This document shows, one piece after another, positions 9,765 to 17,662 of a DNA stretch of 64,000 nucleotides; position 1 is the first letter of the stretch, and the number at the start of each line of letters is the position of its first letter. The stretch is from the NCBI GenBank assembly GCA_035638575.1, contig DASQZT010000260.1, forward strand, positions 1 to 64,000, read 5' to 3'. The notes under the pieces were generated by a model. It was given only the letters and a program-made list of their open reading frames with translations, was not told the origin of the DNA and did not search any database. This stretch comes from DASQZT01 sp035638575. Its GTDB lineage: Bacteria; Acidobacteriota; Terriglobia; Bryobacterales; Bryobacteraceae. The position numbers were made by a program, and so were the translations under genes.

Positions 9765-10622
9765 ATGGCGGACCGGGCGCAACGCCTGCCCGACAACGTG
9801 GAGGGGCCGTTCTTCGTCGATTCGAGCTGCATCGATTGCGACACGTGCCGGCAGCTTGCCCCCGCCACGTTTGGCGACACCGGCGAGTTCTCCTTCGTCG
9901 CGGCGCAACCGCGCGACGCCGTCGAGACGCGTGCGGCCTTTCGCGCGCTGGTCGCATGCCCAACCGGATCCATCGGCGCGGAAGACAAGCGCGGCGCCGC
10001 CCGGGCCGTGGACGATTTCCCGCTCCCGCTGGCCGGCGGCGTCTCGTACTGCGGGTTCAACTCCCGAAAATCGTTCGGCGGCAACAGCTACCTGGTGGAG
10101 CATCCCGCCGGCAACTGGCTCATCGATTCGCCGCGCTTCGTCGAACGCCTGGCGCGCCGCATGACGGAGAGAGGCGGCATCCGCTGCATCTTCTTGACGC
10201 ATCGCGACGACGTGGCCGATGCCGCCCTCTACGCCGAACGATTCGGCGCCACCCGCATCATCCACCGGCTGGAGCTTTCGTCTCAACCCGACGCGGAACG
10301 GGTAATCGACGGCTTCGAACCGGTGGAGCTGGCGCCCGGCTTCCTGGCGATCCCCACGCCCGGCCACACGCGCGGCCACTGCGCCCTGCTGTACGAAAAC
10401 CGGTTCCTATTCGCGGGCGATCACATCTGGTGGAGCCGCGTCGACGGCCGCCTGACGGCCTCGCGCGACGTCTGCTGGTATTCGTGGCGCGAACAGGTGG
10501 AATCAGTGGCGCGCCTGGAGCGATACTCCTTCGAATGGGTGCTGCCCGGACACGGGGAACGGGTCCGCTTGCCACGCGAAGAGATGCGCCGCCAGGTGCG
10601 AATGCTGATAAAAAGGTTCTAG
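9765..10622 (+). CDS. Ferredoxin-MBL fold fusion protein
   Basis: 285 residues. Residues about 15-75 form a small ferredoxin-like domain with CIDCDTCRQLAP and a distant CPTGSI, i.e. CxxCxxC...CP, the layout of a single [4Fe-4S] or [3Fe-4S] cluster. The rest is a metallo-beta-lactamase fold: SFGGNSYLVEHPAGNWLIDSPRF, FLTHRDDVADA in place of the classic THxHxDH, TPGHTRGHCAL and FAGDHIWW. His in TPGH and Asp in AGDH are typical metal ligands, but the first motif lacks its usual His pair (THRDD), so metal binding or activity may differ. The domain order suggests an electron-transfer module attached to a hydrolase-fold enzyme. No signal peptide. Substrate unknown. Confidence 0.8.
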   Translation: MADRAQRLPDNVEGPFFVDSSCIDCDTCRQLAPATFGDTGEFSFVAAQPRDAVETRAAFRALVACPTGSIGAEDKRGAARAVDDFPLPLAGGVSYCGFNSRKSFGGNSYLVEHPAGNWLIDSPRFVERLARRMTERGGIRCIFLTHRDDVADAALYAERFGATRIIHRLELSSQPDAERVIDGFEPVELAPGFLAIPTPGHTRGHCALLYENRFLFAGDHIWWSRVDGRLTASRDVCWYSWREQVESVARLERYSFEWVLPGHGERVRLPREEMRRQVRMLIKRF

Positions 10623-10718
10623 ACACCTTTTCGCGAGACTCGAAAGATTTGGGGATTTTAATGAAACCTTATGAATTACGTTCATCTCGATATGCGTCAA
10701 TGTAACCAGAGGTCGATC

Positions 10719-12455
10719 ATGTTGCGAAGAGCAGGACTTGTTGCGGTACTCATAGCGATTGCGGCTGCTACGGGGCTGGCGGACGACGGGGATCCACCCT
10801 CGCGCGTGGCGCGTCTCGATTACCGCAGCGGATCGGTCTCTTTCCGGCCGGGCAGCGTGGAGGAGTGGACGGACGCCACCCTCAACTTCCCCCTGACCAC
10901 GGGCGATCATCTCTGGACCGACCCCGGATCGCAAGCCGAAATGCACATCGGATCGACAGGCATTCGACTGGCGCCTCAGACCGCGATGTCCTTCCTCAAC
11001 TTGGACGACCGGACGATCCAACTGAGCGTGACGCAGGGTTCGCTGAATATCCGCCTCCGCAACCTGGCGGATGACGAGACCGTCGAGGTGGACACTCCCA
11101 ACGTCTCGATCACGCTGCTGCGGCCCGGCGATTATCGCATCGATGCCGATGGCGATAACGATGTGTCCACCGTCACCGTGCGGTCGGGCGACGTGGCGGT
11201 GACCGGAGGCGGCGCGGCCTTTCCGGTGCATGCGCGGGAAACCGCGCGCATCAGGGGCGTCGATACGGTGGCCCAGGAGATCTTCGGCGCCCTTCCCCAG
11301 GACGGGTTCGACCGCTGGTGCCAGGACCGCGAGATGCGCCTGGACCGGTCGGAATCCGCGCGCTACGTCGGAGCGGAAATGACCGGCTACGAGGACCTGG
11401 ACGACCACGGCGTGTGGCGCGAAGACCCGCAGTACGGGTGGATTTGGATTCCGCGCGTGGAAATCGGATGGGCCCCGTACCGCTTCGGCCATTGGGCCTG
11501 GGTCGACCCCTGGGGCTGGACTTGGGTGGACGATGCGCCGTGGGGTTTCGCGCCCTTTCATTACGGCCGGTGGGCCATGGTGGCCGGCGGCTGGGTGTGG
11601 GTGCCCGGGACGCGGGTGGCGCGGCCGGTGTACGCTCCGGCGCTGGTGGCCTTCGTGGGCGGACCGGGCTTCGGAGTCGCGCTCGGGGTCGGCGGTGGTG
11701 GCGGCGTGGCGGCCTGGTTTCCCTTGGGCCCGCACGAGGTGTACCGGCCGGCCTATCACGTGAGCGAAGTCTACGTGCGGCAGGTCAATATCACGCACGT
11801 CACGAATATCAATGTGGTCAACGTCCGCTACGTGAACCAGGCCGTGCCGGGCGCGGTGACGGCGGTGTCGCAGGACACTTTCGTTTCGGCGCGGCCGGTG
11901 GGGCGCGGTGCGATCGTGGTGAACGCCCGGGCGATGTCGCAAGCGCAGGTGGTCGGCGCCACGGCGCAGGTGGCCCCGCGGCGCGAAAGCGTTCTGGCCG
12001 GGACCGTGCGAGTCGGCGGCGCGCCGGCACGGTACACGGAACACACCGTGGTGGCCAAGACTCCGCCCCCTCCGCCCCCGGTTTCTTTCCGCGCCCGGCA
12101 GCGGGCTCTGGAGGCCAACCAGGGCAAGCCGCTCGAGCCGGCCGAGATCGATCGGATTCGCGGCAACGCGCCGGTGCCGCATCCCATGGTGCGGACCGTG
12201 ACGCCCCAGGCCGGCGGCGGGAAGCCGAACCCGGCGGTGCAGCGCAACGTGGAGCAGCCCGCGCCGCGAACCCCGGTGTTCGAGCGGACAGCTCCCCCGG
12301 TGCAGCGCAACGTAGAGCAGCCGCAGGTGGAACGTCCGCCTCAACGTCCCGCCGTGGTGGAGCGCCCGGCGCAGGAAGAGCGGCGCGAAGCGGTGAAGAA
12401 GGACGAAAAGAAGAACCCCAAGAAGAAAGAAGAAGAGAAGAAGCAGGACCGCTAA
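10719..12455 (+). CDS. FecR-domain protein with Trp-rich DUF6600-type region
   Basis: 578 residues from the chosen ATG at 10719, which has AGAGG (10708-10712) six bases upstream and opens directly on a signal peptide (MLRRAGLVAVLIAIAAATGLA). A start at 10671 would bury that signal. Residues about 25-190 are a FecR-type beta domain (RLDYRSGSVSFRPG, GDHLWTDPGSQAEM, MSFLNLDD, GSLNIRLRNL). A Trp-rich segment follows (GWIWIPRVEIGWAPYRFG, HWAWVDPWGWTWVDDAPW), characteristic of DUF6600 proteins. The C-terminal 200 residues are low-complexity, Pro/Arg-rich with repeated VQRNVEQP and end in a Lys/Glu tail. FecR domains usually sense signals for ECF sigma factors, but no TM-linked anti-sigma part is seen; exported structural role is likely. 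Confidence 0.85.
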   Translation: MLRRAGLVAVLIAIAAATGLADDGDPPSRVARLDYRSGSVSFRPGSVEEWTDATLNFPLTTGDHLWTDPGSQAEMHIGSTGIRLAPQTAMSFLNLDDRTIQLSVTQGSLNIRLRNLADDETVEVDTPNVSITLLRPGDYRIDADGDNDVSTVTVRSGDVAVTGGGAAFPVHARETARIRGVDTVAQEIFGALPQDGFDRWCQDREMRLDRSESARYVGAEMTGYEDLDDHGVWREDPQYGWIWIPRVEIGWAPYRFGHWAWVDPWGWTWVDDAPWGFAPFHYGRWAMVAGGWVWVPGTRVARPVYAPALVAFVGGPGFGVALGVGGGGGVAAWFPLGPHEVYRPAYHVSEVYVRQVNITHVTNINVVNVRYVNQAVPGAVTAVSQDTFVSARPVGRGAIVVNARAMSQAQVVGATAQVAPRRESVLAGTVRVGGAPARYTEHTVVAKTPPPPPPVSFRARQRALEANQGKPLEPAEIDRIRGNAPVPHPMVRTVTPQAGGGKPNPAVQRNVEQPAPRTPVFERTAPPVQRNVEQPQVERPPQRPAVVERPAQEERREAVKKDEKKNPKKKEEEKKQDR

Positions 12456-12472
12456 GATACAAGCCGGAAGGT

Positions 12473-13309
12473 CTATGTCGCCGTGTCCTCGAAAACCCAC
12501 TTGATGCGGGTGTAGGCGATGCGGAAGCCCTGCCGCTCGGCGTTGCGCTGCGAGGCGCTGCCGGGCTCCGCGCAGATCATGGCCAGATCGCAGCCGGCGC
12601 GCGCCGCGTATTGCAGGCGGCTTTCGAGCAATGCCCGCTGCGCGCCGCGCCGGCGCCACTCCGGGATTGTGCTCGCGCCGGCCAGCAGTGCGACGCCACC
12701 GTGAATGGCCAGGGCGCCCGCCGCAATCGGCTGGCCGCCCAGTTCCACCAGAAAAGAGACGCCATCCTCCCTGGCGGCGGAGACCTGCATCAGGTCGTCC
12801 ATCAGGCCGGCGCCTTCGGTGAACTCGCGCCAGCCCTCGATGGCCGTGCGCGCCCATGCGCCCTGCTCTTCTTTTCCGGCAATCCGCACCGTGAGGGATT
12901 CCGGCCGATCCGCCGCCGCTGGACGCTCGGCGCCCAGCCGAAGGTACATCACGCTTGTGAGTTCCACCGGCCGATATCGGCGTTCGTTGAGCATGGGCAG
13001 GAGCGCCTTATCCGCGAGCGGGCTTACTTCATGTAACACGGGCGCGCCGCGATCCCGGAAGAACGCTTCGATCCTATCCATGTCCGCGGCGGCCGGCATG
13101 GCAAAGAGGCCGAGGCCGAAAGTCTGCGTGCAGGGCGAGCGGGGGCCGTCGAACATGGCGTAGGCGCCCGCAACTTCGATCCACTCCGCGCGCGATTCAG
13201 GCTTGACCCGGGCGCGGGCCTCGACGAAGCGCGCGCCGGCCACCCCCTCGGCGCGCTCCAGCCGGCGGGCCAACGAATGGTCGGCGAGAAGTTCACACAC
13301 GGGAGTCAC
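12473..13309 (-). CDS. GNAT-family N-acetyltransferase
   Basis: 278 residues from a GTG start. The C-terminal half carries the GNAT acetyl-CoA-binding motif A, ASTIPEWRRRGAQRALLESR, with the R-x-x-G-A loop that grips the pyrophosphate, and a closing motif (NAERQGFRIAYTRIKWVF). The N-terminal half (about 1-125) looks like a degenerate second GNAT domain (MFDGPRSPCTQTFGLGLF), a layout seen in several acetyltransferases of about 280 residues. Acceptor substrate unknown. No signal peptide, so cytoplasmic. It converges with the FecR-domain gene, leaving 17 bp between them, and lies 30 bp downstream of the LolA-like gene on the same strand. Confidence 0.8.
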   Translation of the reverse strand: MTPVCELLADHSLARRLERAEGVAGARFVEARARVKPESRAEWIEVAGAYAMFDGPRSPCTQTFGLGLFAMPAAADMDRIEAFFRDRGAPVLHEVSPLADKALLPMLNERRYRPVELTSVMYLRLGAERPAAADRPESLTVRIAGKEEQGAWARTAIEGWREFTEGAGLMDDLMQVSAAREDGVSFLVELGGQPIAAGALAIHGGVALLAGASTIPEWRRRGAQRALLESRLQYAARAGCDLAMICAEPGSASQRNAERQGFRIAYTRIKWVFEDTAT

Positions 13310-13339
13310 CGTGAGGGCCGGCGGCCCGCCAATAGCGGC

Positions 13340-14089
13340 TTACTGTTTCTTGGCATCGGGCTTGGCGGGAAACTGGAATAGCGAATCCTCGATCGGGATA
13401 TTCACTTCCACCTTTTCGATGACCATGTTCAGGACCGGCAGGGTTCCGATGCGCTGGTCAATCGAATGCGGCATCAACACTCCCGCCTCGGGTTTGAAAT
13501 TGCCCTGCAGGGCCGTCACATCGAATTCCTGCCCTCCCCGCACCACCTTCGTGATGACCTTGGTCTCCAGGTACGTTTGCGCGTCCAGGAAAGTGTAGAT
13601 GGAGGTTCCTTCCCTGGTGGTGATCTTCAGCTTGTAGGCGGGCGACCCTTCGACGTCTTCCTTACCCTGTAACTCGACCGTGCTGCCTTTGGCCTTGTAG
13701 TCCACCAGGGGCCCGTCCAACTGTGACGCCGCCCTTTCGCGCGCGTTGTTGGAGTCCGCTTCGCTGGCATATGCCGGATCGCCGCTTCCCATCAGCGGAT
13801 TGATCGACCAGGACTGCTTGCCATCGAAGGCCTGCACGATGCTCTCCCCTTGAACATTCGATTCGGAGCGCACCAGGCCGGGGCGTTTGATATACAGCGT
13901 GATGGGCACTTCCTGCCCCTGCGCCATGCCTTTGCCGGTGATCTTCATCGTGCGGATGGCTTTCAGCTTGTCGGCGCCGCCGATGGCGGTAAGGTGCCTG
14001 GCGACCAGGTCGTCCACCGACGGCGCGGTTTGTGCAAAGACGGCGCACAACGACACCGCGAGCACGGTAAGACTGAATTTGCGAAGCAT
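13340..14089 (-). CDS. Secreted LolA-like lipoprotein-carrier-fold protein
   Basis: 249 residues with a clear signal peptide (MLRKFSLTVLAVSLCAVFAQ). The mature part begins VDDLVARHLTAIGGADKLKAI, the usual opening of a large family of LolA-like (outer-membrane lipoprotein-sorting-like) periplasmic proteins, and continues as alternating beta strands (GMAQGQEVPITLYIKRPGLV, QGESIVQAFDGKQSW, YTFLDAQTYLETKV). LolA proteins bind the acyl chains of lipoproteins in an open beta-barrel. These longer relatives are abundant in Acidobacteria and their ligands are unknown. It is a probable monocistronic gene between the GNAT gene and the membrane-protein gene. Confidence 0.75.
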   Translation of the reverse strand: MLRKFSLTVLAVSLCAVFAQTAPSVDDLVARHLTAIGGADKLKAIRTMKITGKGMAQGQEVPITLYIKRPGLVRSESNVQGESIVQAFDGKQSWSINPLMGSGDPAYASEADSNNARERAASQLDGPLVDYKAKGSTVELQGKEDVEGSPAYKLKITTREGTSIYTFLDAQTYLETKVITKVVRGGQEFDVTALQGNFKPEAGVLMPHSIDQRIGTLPVLNMVIEKVEVNIPIEDSLFQFPAKPDAKKQ

Positions 14090-14132
14090 GGGATGACCTC
14101 TACAAGTTCTGATTTTCCCATACCACGGGCCA

Positions 14133-14723
14133 TCACTCTCTTCCCAGCCGGTCGAGCGCGTCGATCTGGCGCTGGAGCCTGCCGGCGTGGCGCCGATTCA
14201 ATCGCCCCACCCCGAAGAACACCAGCGCGACGACCACTCCATACCTGGCGACAAAGAGCTTGGGGTGCGCCATGCGGCTGGGGTTGGCCACCAGGCCCGC
14301 CAGACCGATGACGGCCATGCCGGGAATCATCGGCCCGAGATACCAACGCCAGACAGAGCGGAGGAGGTCCCGCTGGCGCTCCAGTTCCCGGCGATGGAAC
14401 TCCAGGCAACTGGTCAACGCCAGGTCTTCCGGAACGGCCCTGGCCGATCCTCCGCGGTGAAGGTGATATGCCACGTACAGCATGGCGGCGACACACAGGG
14501 CGGCGCCCACGCGCCTCAGCGGGTCGCCGGCGCTCACGGCCTGGAACGTCATGACGGCAGCCACCGCGGCCGCCGCCAGATACTCCCTGGCATTTCTGCG
14601 CCATATTTTTCTCTGGTACCGCCGGGCTTTCTTGCGAATTTCCTCCAGCGACATATTGACAGGCTCCGCGCTCTGGCTCCGCCAGAGACTCTGCAAATCG
14701 TTTTTGGGAGGTTCATTCGGCAT
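14133..14723 (-). CDS. Four-TM membrane protein paired with an ECF sigma factor (possible anti-sigma partner)
   Basis: 196 residues from ATG at 14723, chosen because GGAGGG lies about five bases upstream and because the start overlaps the remnant sigma-factor stop (14713-14715), a coupling typical of sigma/partner pairs; an in-frame ATG at 14738 is less well placed. The N-terminal 45 residues are charged and cytoplasmic (NDLQSLWRSQ, MSLEEIRKKARRYQRKIWRR), followed by four hydrophobic segments (about EYLAAAAVAAVMTF, VGAALCVAAMLYVAY, WYLGPMIPGMAVIGLAGLV, YGVVVALVFFGVG) and a basic C-terminus. I recognise the LW..Q......MSLEEIRKKA pattern as a family found beside ECF sigma genes in Acidobacteria. 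A role as anti-sigma or membrane tether is inference. Confidence 0.6.
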   Translation of the reverse strand: MPNEPPKNDLQSLWRSQSAEPVNMSLEEIRKKARRYQRKIWRRNAREYLAAAAVAAVMTFQAVSAGDPLRRVGAALCVAAMLYVAYHLHRGGSARAVPEDLALTSCLEFHRRELERQRDLLRSVWRWYLGPMIPGMAVIGLAGLVANPSRMAHPKLFVARYGVVVALVFFGVGRLNRRHAGRLQRQIDALDRLGRE

Positions 14724-15162
14724 GACGCCCTCCTTCATGAAACCGCCGGGCCAGAATGTTCTAGATCCGGTGAACTCGCCGATGGCCGCGGCAAATCCAT
14801 GCCTTCGAGGTACGACAGGATGACCTGGCGGTCGAGCGGCTCGAGTTGTTGAATCAGCGCCAGCAAGCGCTCCAGCGCCAGGCGCTGGTCAGCGGCAAGC
14901 GCGATACCGGCGGATGACGTACGTGGCGGCCGCGTTATGCGCCACGCGATACACCCAGGTTCGCGAAGAGCAGGGTCCATCGAATCGTTCGAAACTGCGC
15001 CACAGCGCGAGGTGGATCCTGGAGAAGATCGCGGCGTTTTTCCGGGTCGGCTTCGTAGCAGCGTGCCAGCCGGTCGAGCGCCGCGCCATAGGCCGCCGCG
15101 GCTTCGTGGTACAGCTCTTGCTGCTCCACATCCGAGATAGTCACGGGCCGCCGCACTTTCAT
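14713..15162 (-). pseudogene. Decayed ECF-type sigma-70 factor gene
   Basis: No single frame is open, but pieces in several frames line up in order as an ECF sigma factor. From ATG at 15162 the first frame reads as region 2 up to EKRRDLLQ. A two-base loss near 15017 moves to IHLALWRSFERFDG and TWVYRVAHNAAATYVIRRYR. After an apparent larger loss near 14895 a third frame gives DQRLALERLLALIQQLEPLD and VILSYLEGMD (region 4 start). A one-base loss near 14797 gives AAAIGEFTG. After loss of the recognition-helix segment near 14766 a last frame gives NILARRFHEGGRHAE and a stop at 14713. At least five lesions in 450 bp are too many for random sequencing error alone. The DNA-binding helix-turn-helix is missing. 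Confidence 0.75.
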
Positions 15163-15244
15163 ACAATGTATTTCGCTAGCCGGCGAGCGTGCGCCACTGT
15201 GACATAATTCTGACTGTTGCCCTCACGATTTGGGCAAATTACTG

Positions 15245-17410
15245 ATGACCTCACGAATTGCGGTTCCGGTTGCACTGGCCGCGCTGATGCTGGCGTCCGG
15301 GTCCGCGAAGGCGCAGTTCGCCCAGCAGGGCGCCAAGCTGGTGGGCACCGGGGCGATGGGCCCGGCCAACCAAGGCAACGCTGTCGCGCTGTCCTCCGAC
15401 GGGAACACCTTGGCAGTGGGCGGGTCCGGCGACAACAACGGGCTGGGAGCGGTCTGGGTCTTCACGCGCATCAATGGTGTCTGGAGCCAGCAAGGCAGCA
15501 AGCTCACCGACAGCACGGCAGATCCCTTTACGAACCTGGGCCTCGCGGTTGCGATTTCGGCCGACGGCAACACCGTGATCGCGGGCGGGCCGGGCGAGGG
15601 CATGTTCGGAGCGGCCTGGGTCTTCACTCGCGCCAACGGCGTCTGGAGCCAGCAGGGCGACAGCCTGGTGGGCACGGGAAGCGCCGGCACTTCCAATCAG
15701 GGCCTTTCCATCGCGCTATCAGCCGATGGGAACACGGCGGTTGTGGGTGGGCCGACCGACGGCGCGGCCGGAGCGGTCTGGGTCTTCACCCGCGCCAACG
15801 GGGTCTGGAGCCAGCAGGGCGGCAAGCTGACCGGTACCGGCGCCCAGGACGCGTCAACCCAAGGCGATTCCGTCGCGCTCTCCGCCGACGGCAACACCCT
15901 CCTGGTGGGTGGGTCCAGCGACAACGGCGGCCTGGGAGCGGCGTGGGTCTTCACGCGAAGCAACGGCGTCTGGAGCCAGCAGGGCGGCAAGCTGGTGGGC
16001 ACGGGAGCCGCCGGCAGCTCGAATCAGGGCATTGCGGCCGCCCTCTCCGCGGACGGGAATACGGCTTTGGTGGGTGGAGACCAGGACAACAACTCCGCGG
16101 GTGCGGCGTGGATCTTTACGCGCGCCAACGGCGTCTGGACCCAGCAAGGCGGCAAGCTCATCGGCACGGGCGCACAGGGCGCTGCGGATCAAGGCTTCGC
16201 CGGCGCGCTGTCCGGCGATGGCAACACGGCCGTCATGGGCGGCTTCAGCGACAATTTGACGGGCGGTTTCGATTCCACCGGCGCCACATGGATATTCACG
16301 CGCACCAACGGGTTCTGGAGCCAGCATGGCGGCAAACTCGTCGGCACTGGTGGAGTGCACGGCGTGCTTTCGGGCGGAGTTCCCGACGGTCCGGCGCAAG
16401 GCTATTCGGTTGCGCTTTCGTCCGACGGAAGCACTCTCGCGGTGGGCGGGAATGGTGACGATAGCGACGCGGGAGCGACGTGGATATTCGTTCCGCTGCA
16501 CTTCAGCGTTTTGGCGCCGTCAACGGCCACCGGCGGCACGCCGTTCAACTTCATGGTCTCGGCGCTGGATGCCGACAACGTGCTGGTCCCGGCCTACACC
16601 GGGACGGTGCATTTCACCAGCAGCGACGCTGCCGCCGTGCTGCCCGCCGATTCCATGCTCTCCGCCGGAGTACGGAACCTTTCGGCGACTTTGAGAACCG
16701 GCGGGAACCAGACCATCACCGCCACCGATGCCGCGAACTCGGGCATCACGGGAACCTCCAGCGCGATCGCGGTGTCCGGATCGACCATCCCGCCGGCGGC
16801 GGTGTCGGTGAGCCCGGCGGGTGGGAACACCTCCAGCCAGACCTTCACTTTTGTCTACACCGATCCGCGCGGATTCCAGGACTTGGGCGTACTCAACATT
16901 CTGGTGAACAACTTCCTGGACGGACGGCATGCGTGCTATCTGGCCTACGTAGTGCCGTCCAATACGCTGGTGCTGGTAGACGATGCCGGCGATGCCGCCG
17001 GGCCGTACGCCGCGGGCATTCAGAACAGTCAATGCGCGGTGACCCTGGTGTCGGCCGTGGGCAGCGGCAACAATCTGACGCTGACCTTGACGATCGGATT
17101 CACCGCTGCCTTCGCGGGCGACAAAATCGTTCAGGTGGCGGCCCGGGATGTTTCCCAGAACAACTCGGGGTGGCAGCCGCTGGGAGTCTGGCGAGTGCCG
17201 GGAGGCACGCAAACGACGACCACAGCCGTGGTGGCGGCCATTCCGTCGCGGGGAACCGGGACAGGGCCGGCGCAGTTCACCTTCACCTTTTCCGACACCA
17301 ATGGATTTGCGGACCTGGGAGTGGAGAACATCCTGGTGAACGGTTCGCTCGACGGCGGCCACGCCTGTTACGTCGCGGTCTCCCGCCGGGCAATGTGCTG
17401 TACCTGGTGA
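15245..17410 (+). CDS. Secreted FG-GAP-type seven-repeat propeller protein, frameshifted near its C-terminus
   Basis: 721 residues in this frame from ATG 15245 (TTG at 15230 is in frame but less likely). A signal peptide (MTSRIAVPVALAALMLASGSAKA) is followed by seven repeats of about 57 residues with W-S-QQG-KL-GTG, SADGNT and GA-WVFTR motifs, consistent with a seven-bladed FG-GAP_2/integrin-alpha-like propeller. Then come a filamin-like Ig domain (FSVLAPSTATGGTPFNFMVS...VHFTSSD) and two copies of the two-Cys module. The second copy is cut: near 17384 the DNA reads TCCCGCCGGGCAATG where the tandem paralog has TCCCGCCCCGGCAACG, a net loss of one base, and the frame ends at 17410 after ...SRRAMCCTW. 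The rest of the module is intact in another frame up to 17658. Confidence 0.8.
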   Translation: MTSRIAVPVALAALMLASGSAKAQFAQQGAKLVGTGAMGPANQGNAVALSSDGNTLAVGGSGDNNGLGAVWVFTRINGVWSQQGSKLTDSTADPFTNLGLAVAISADGNTVIAGGPGEGMFGAAWVFTRANGVWSQQGDSLVGTGSAGTSNQGLSIALSADGNTAVVGGPTDGAAGAVWVFTRANGVWSQQGGKLTGTGAQDASTQGDSVALSADGNTLLVGGSSDNGGLGAAWVFTRSNGVWSQQGGKLVGTGAAGSSNQGIAAALSADGNTALVGGDQDNNSAGAAWIFTRANGVWTQQGGKLIGTGAQGAADQGFAGALSGDGNTAVMGGFSDNLTGGFDSTGATWIFTRTNGFWSQHGGKLVGTGGVHGVLSGGVPDGPAQGYSVALSSDGSTLAVGGNGDDSDAGATWIFVPLHFSVLAPSTATGGTPFNFMVSALDADNVLVPAYTGTVHFTSSDAAAVLPADSMLSAGVRNLSATLRTGGNQTITATDAANSGITGTSSAIAVSGSTIPPAAVSVSPAGGNTSSQTFTFVYTDPRGFQDLGVLNILVNNFLDGRHACYLAYVVPSNTLVLVDDAGDAAGPYAAGIQNSQCAVTLVSAVGSGNNLTLTLTIGFTAAFAGDKIVQVAARDVSQNNSGWQPLGVWRVPGGTQTTTTAVVAAIPSRGTGTGPAQFTFTFSDTNGFADLGVENILVNGSLDGGHACYVAVSRRAMCCTW

Positions 17411-17658
17411 ACGACAGCGGGAACGGATTGTCGTCCGCCGAGAGCCTGGGCTCGCCCGGCGGCGTGAGCAACAGCCAGTGCACGGTAAGCTGGGGGAGCG
17501 GCGCCGTGAGCGGGAGCGGCAGCACCCTGTCGCTCACTCTGAACCTCACCTTCAACGCGGGGTTCGCCGGCAACCGGGTGATCTACGTGGCCGCACGGGA
17601 TGTCAACGAAGCCAACAATACGGACTGGCACGCGATGGCGACATGGACGGTACAGTAA
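17385..17658 (+). pseudogene. Out-of-frame 3' end of the preceding propeller gene
   Basis: This stretch encodes PPGNVLYLVNDSGNGLSSAE, NSQCTVSWGSG and VIYVAARDVNEANNTDW and ends WTVQ, i.e. the second half of the final two-Cys module, in a frame one base off from the upstream gene. It ends with TAA at 17656-17658, at the position expected from the paralog that follows. Restoring one base near 17384 would give a protein of about 803 residues, close to the 820 of the paralog. It is either a genuine truncating frameshift or an indel error in the assembly. Confidence 0.75.
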
Positions 17659-17662
17659 GACA

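Noticed and set aside
10503..12857. 784-residue antisense open frame across the FecR gene
   Set aside because: It opposes a gene with signal peptide, FecR and DUF6600 features; the frame has no domain-like strings and covers parts of two other genes.
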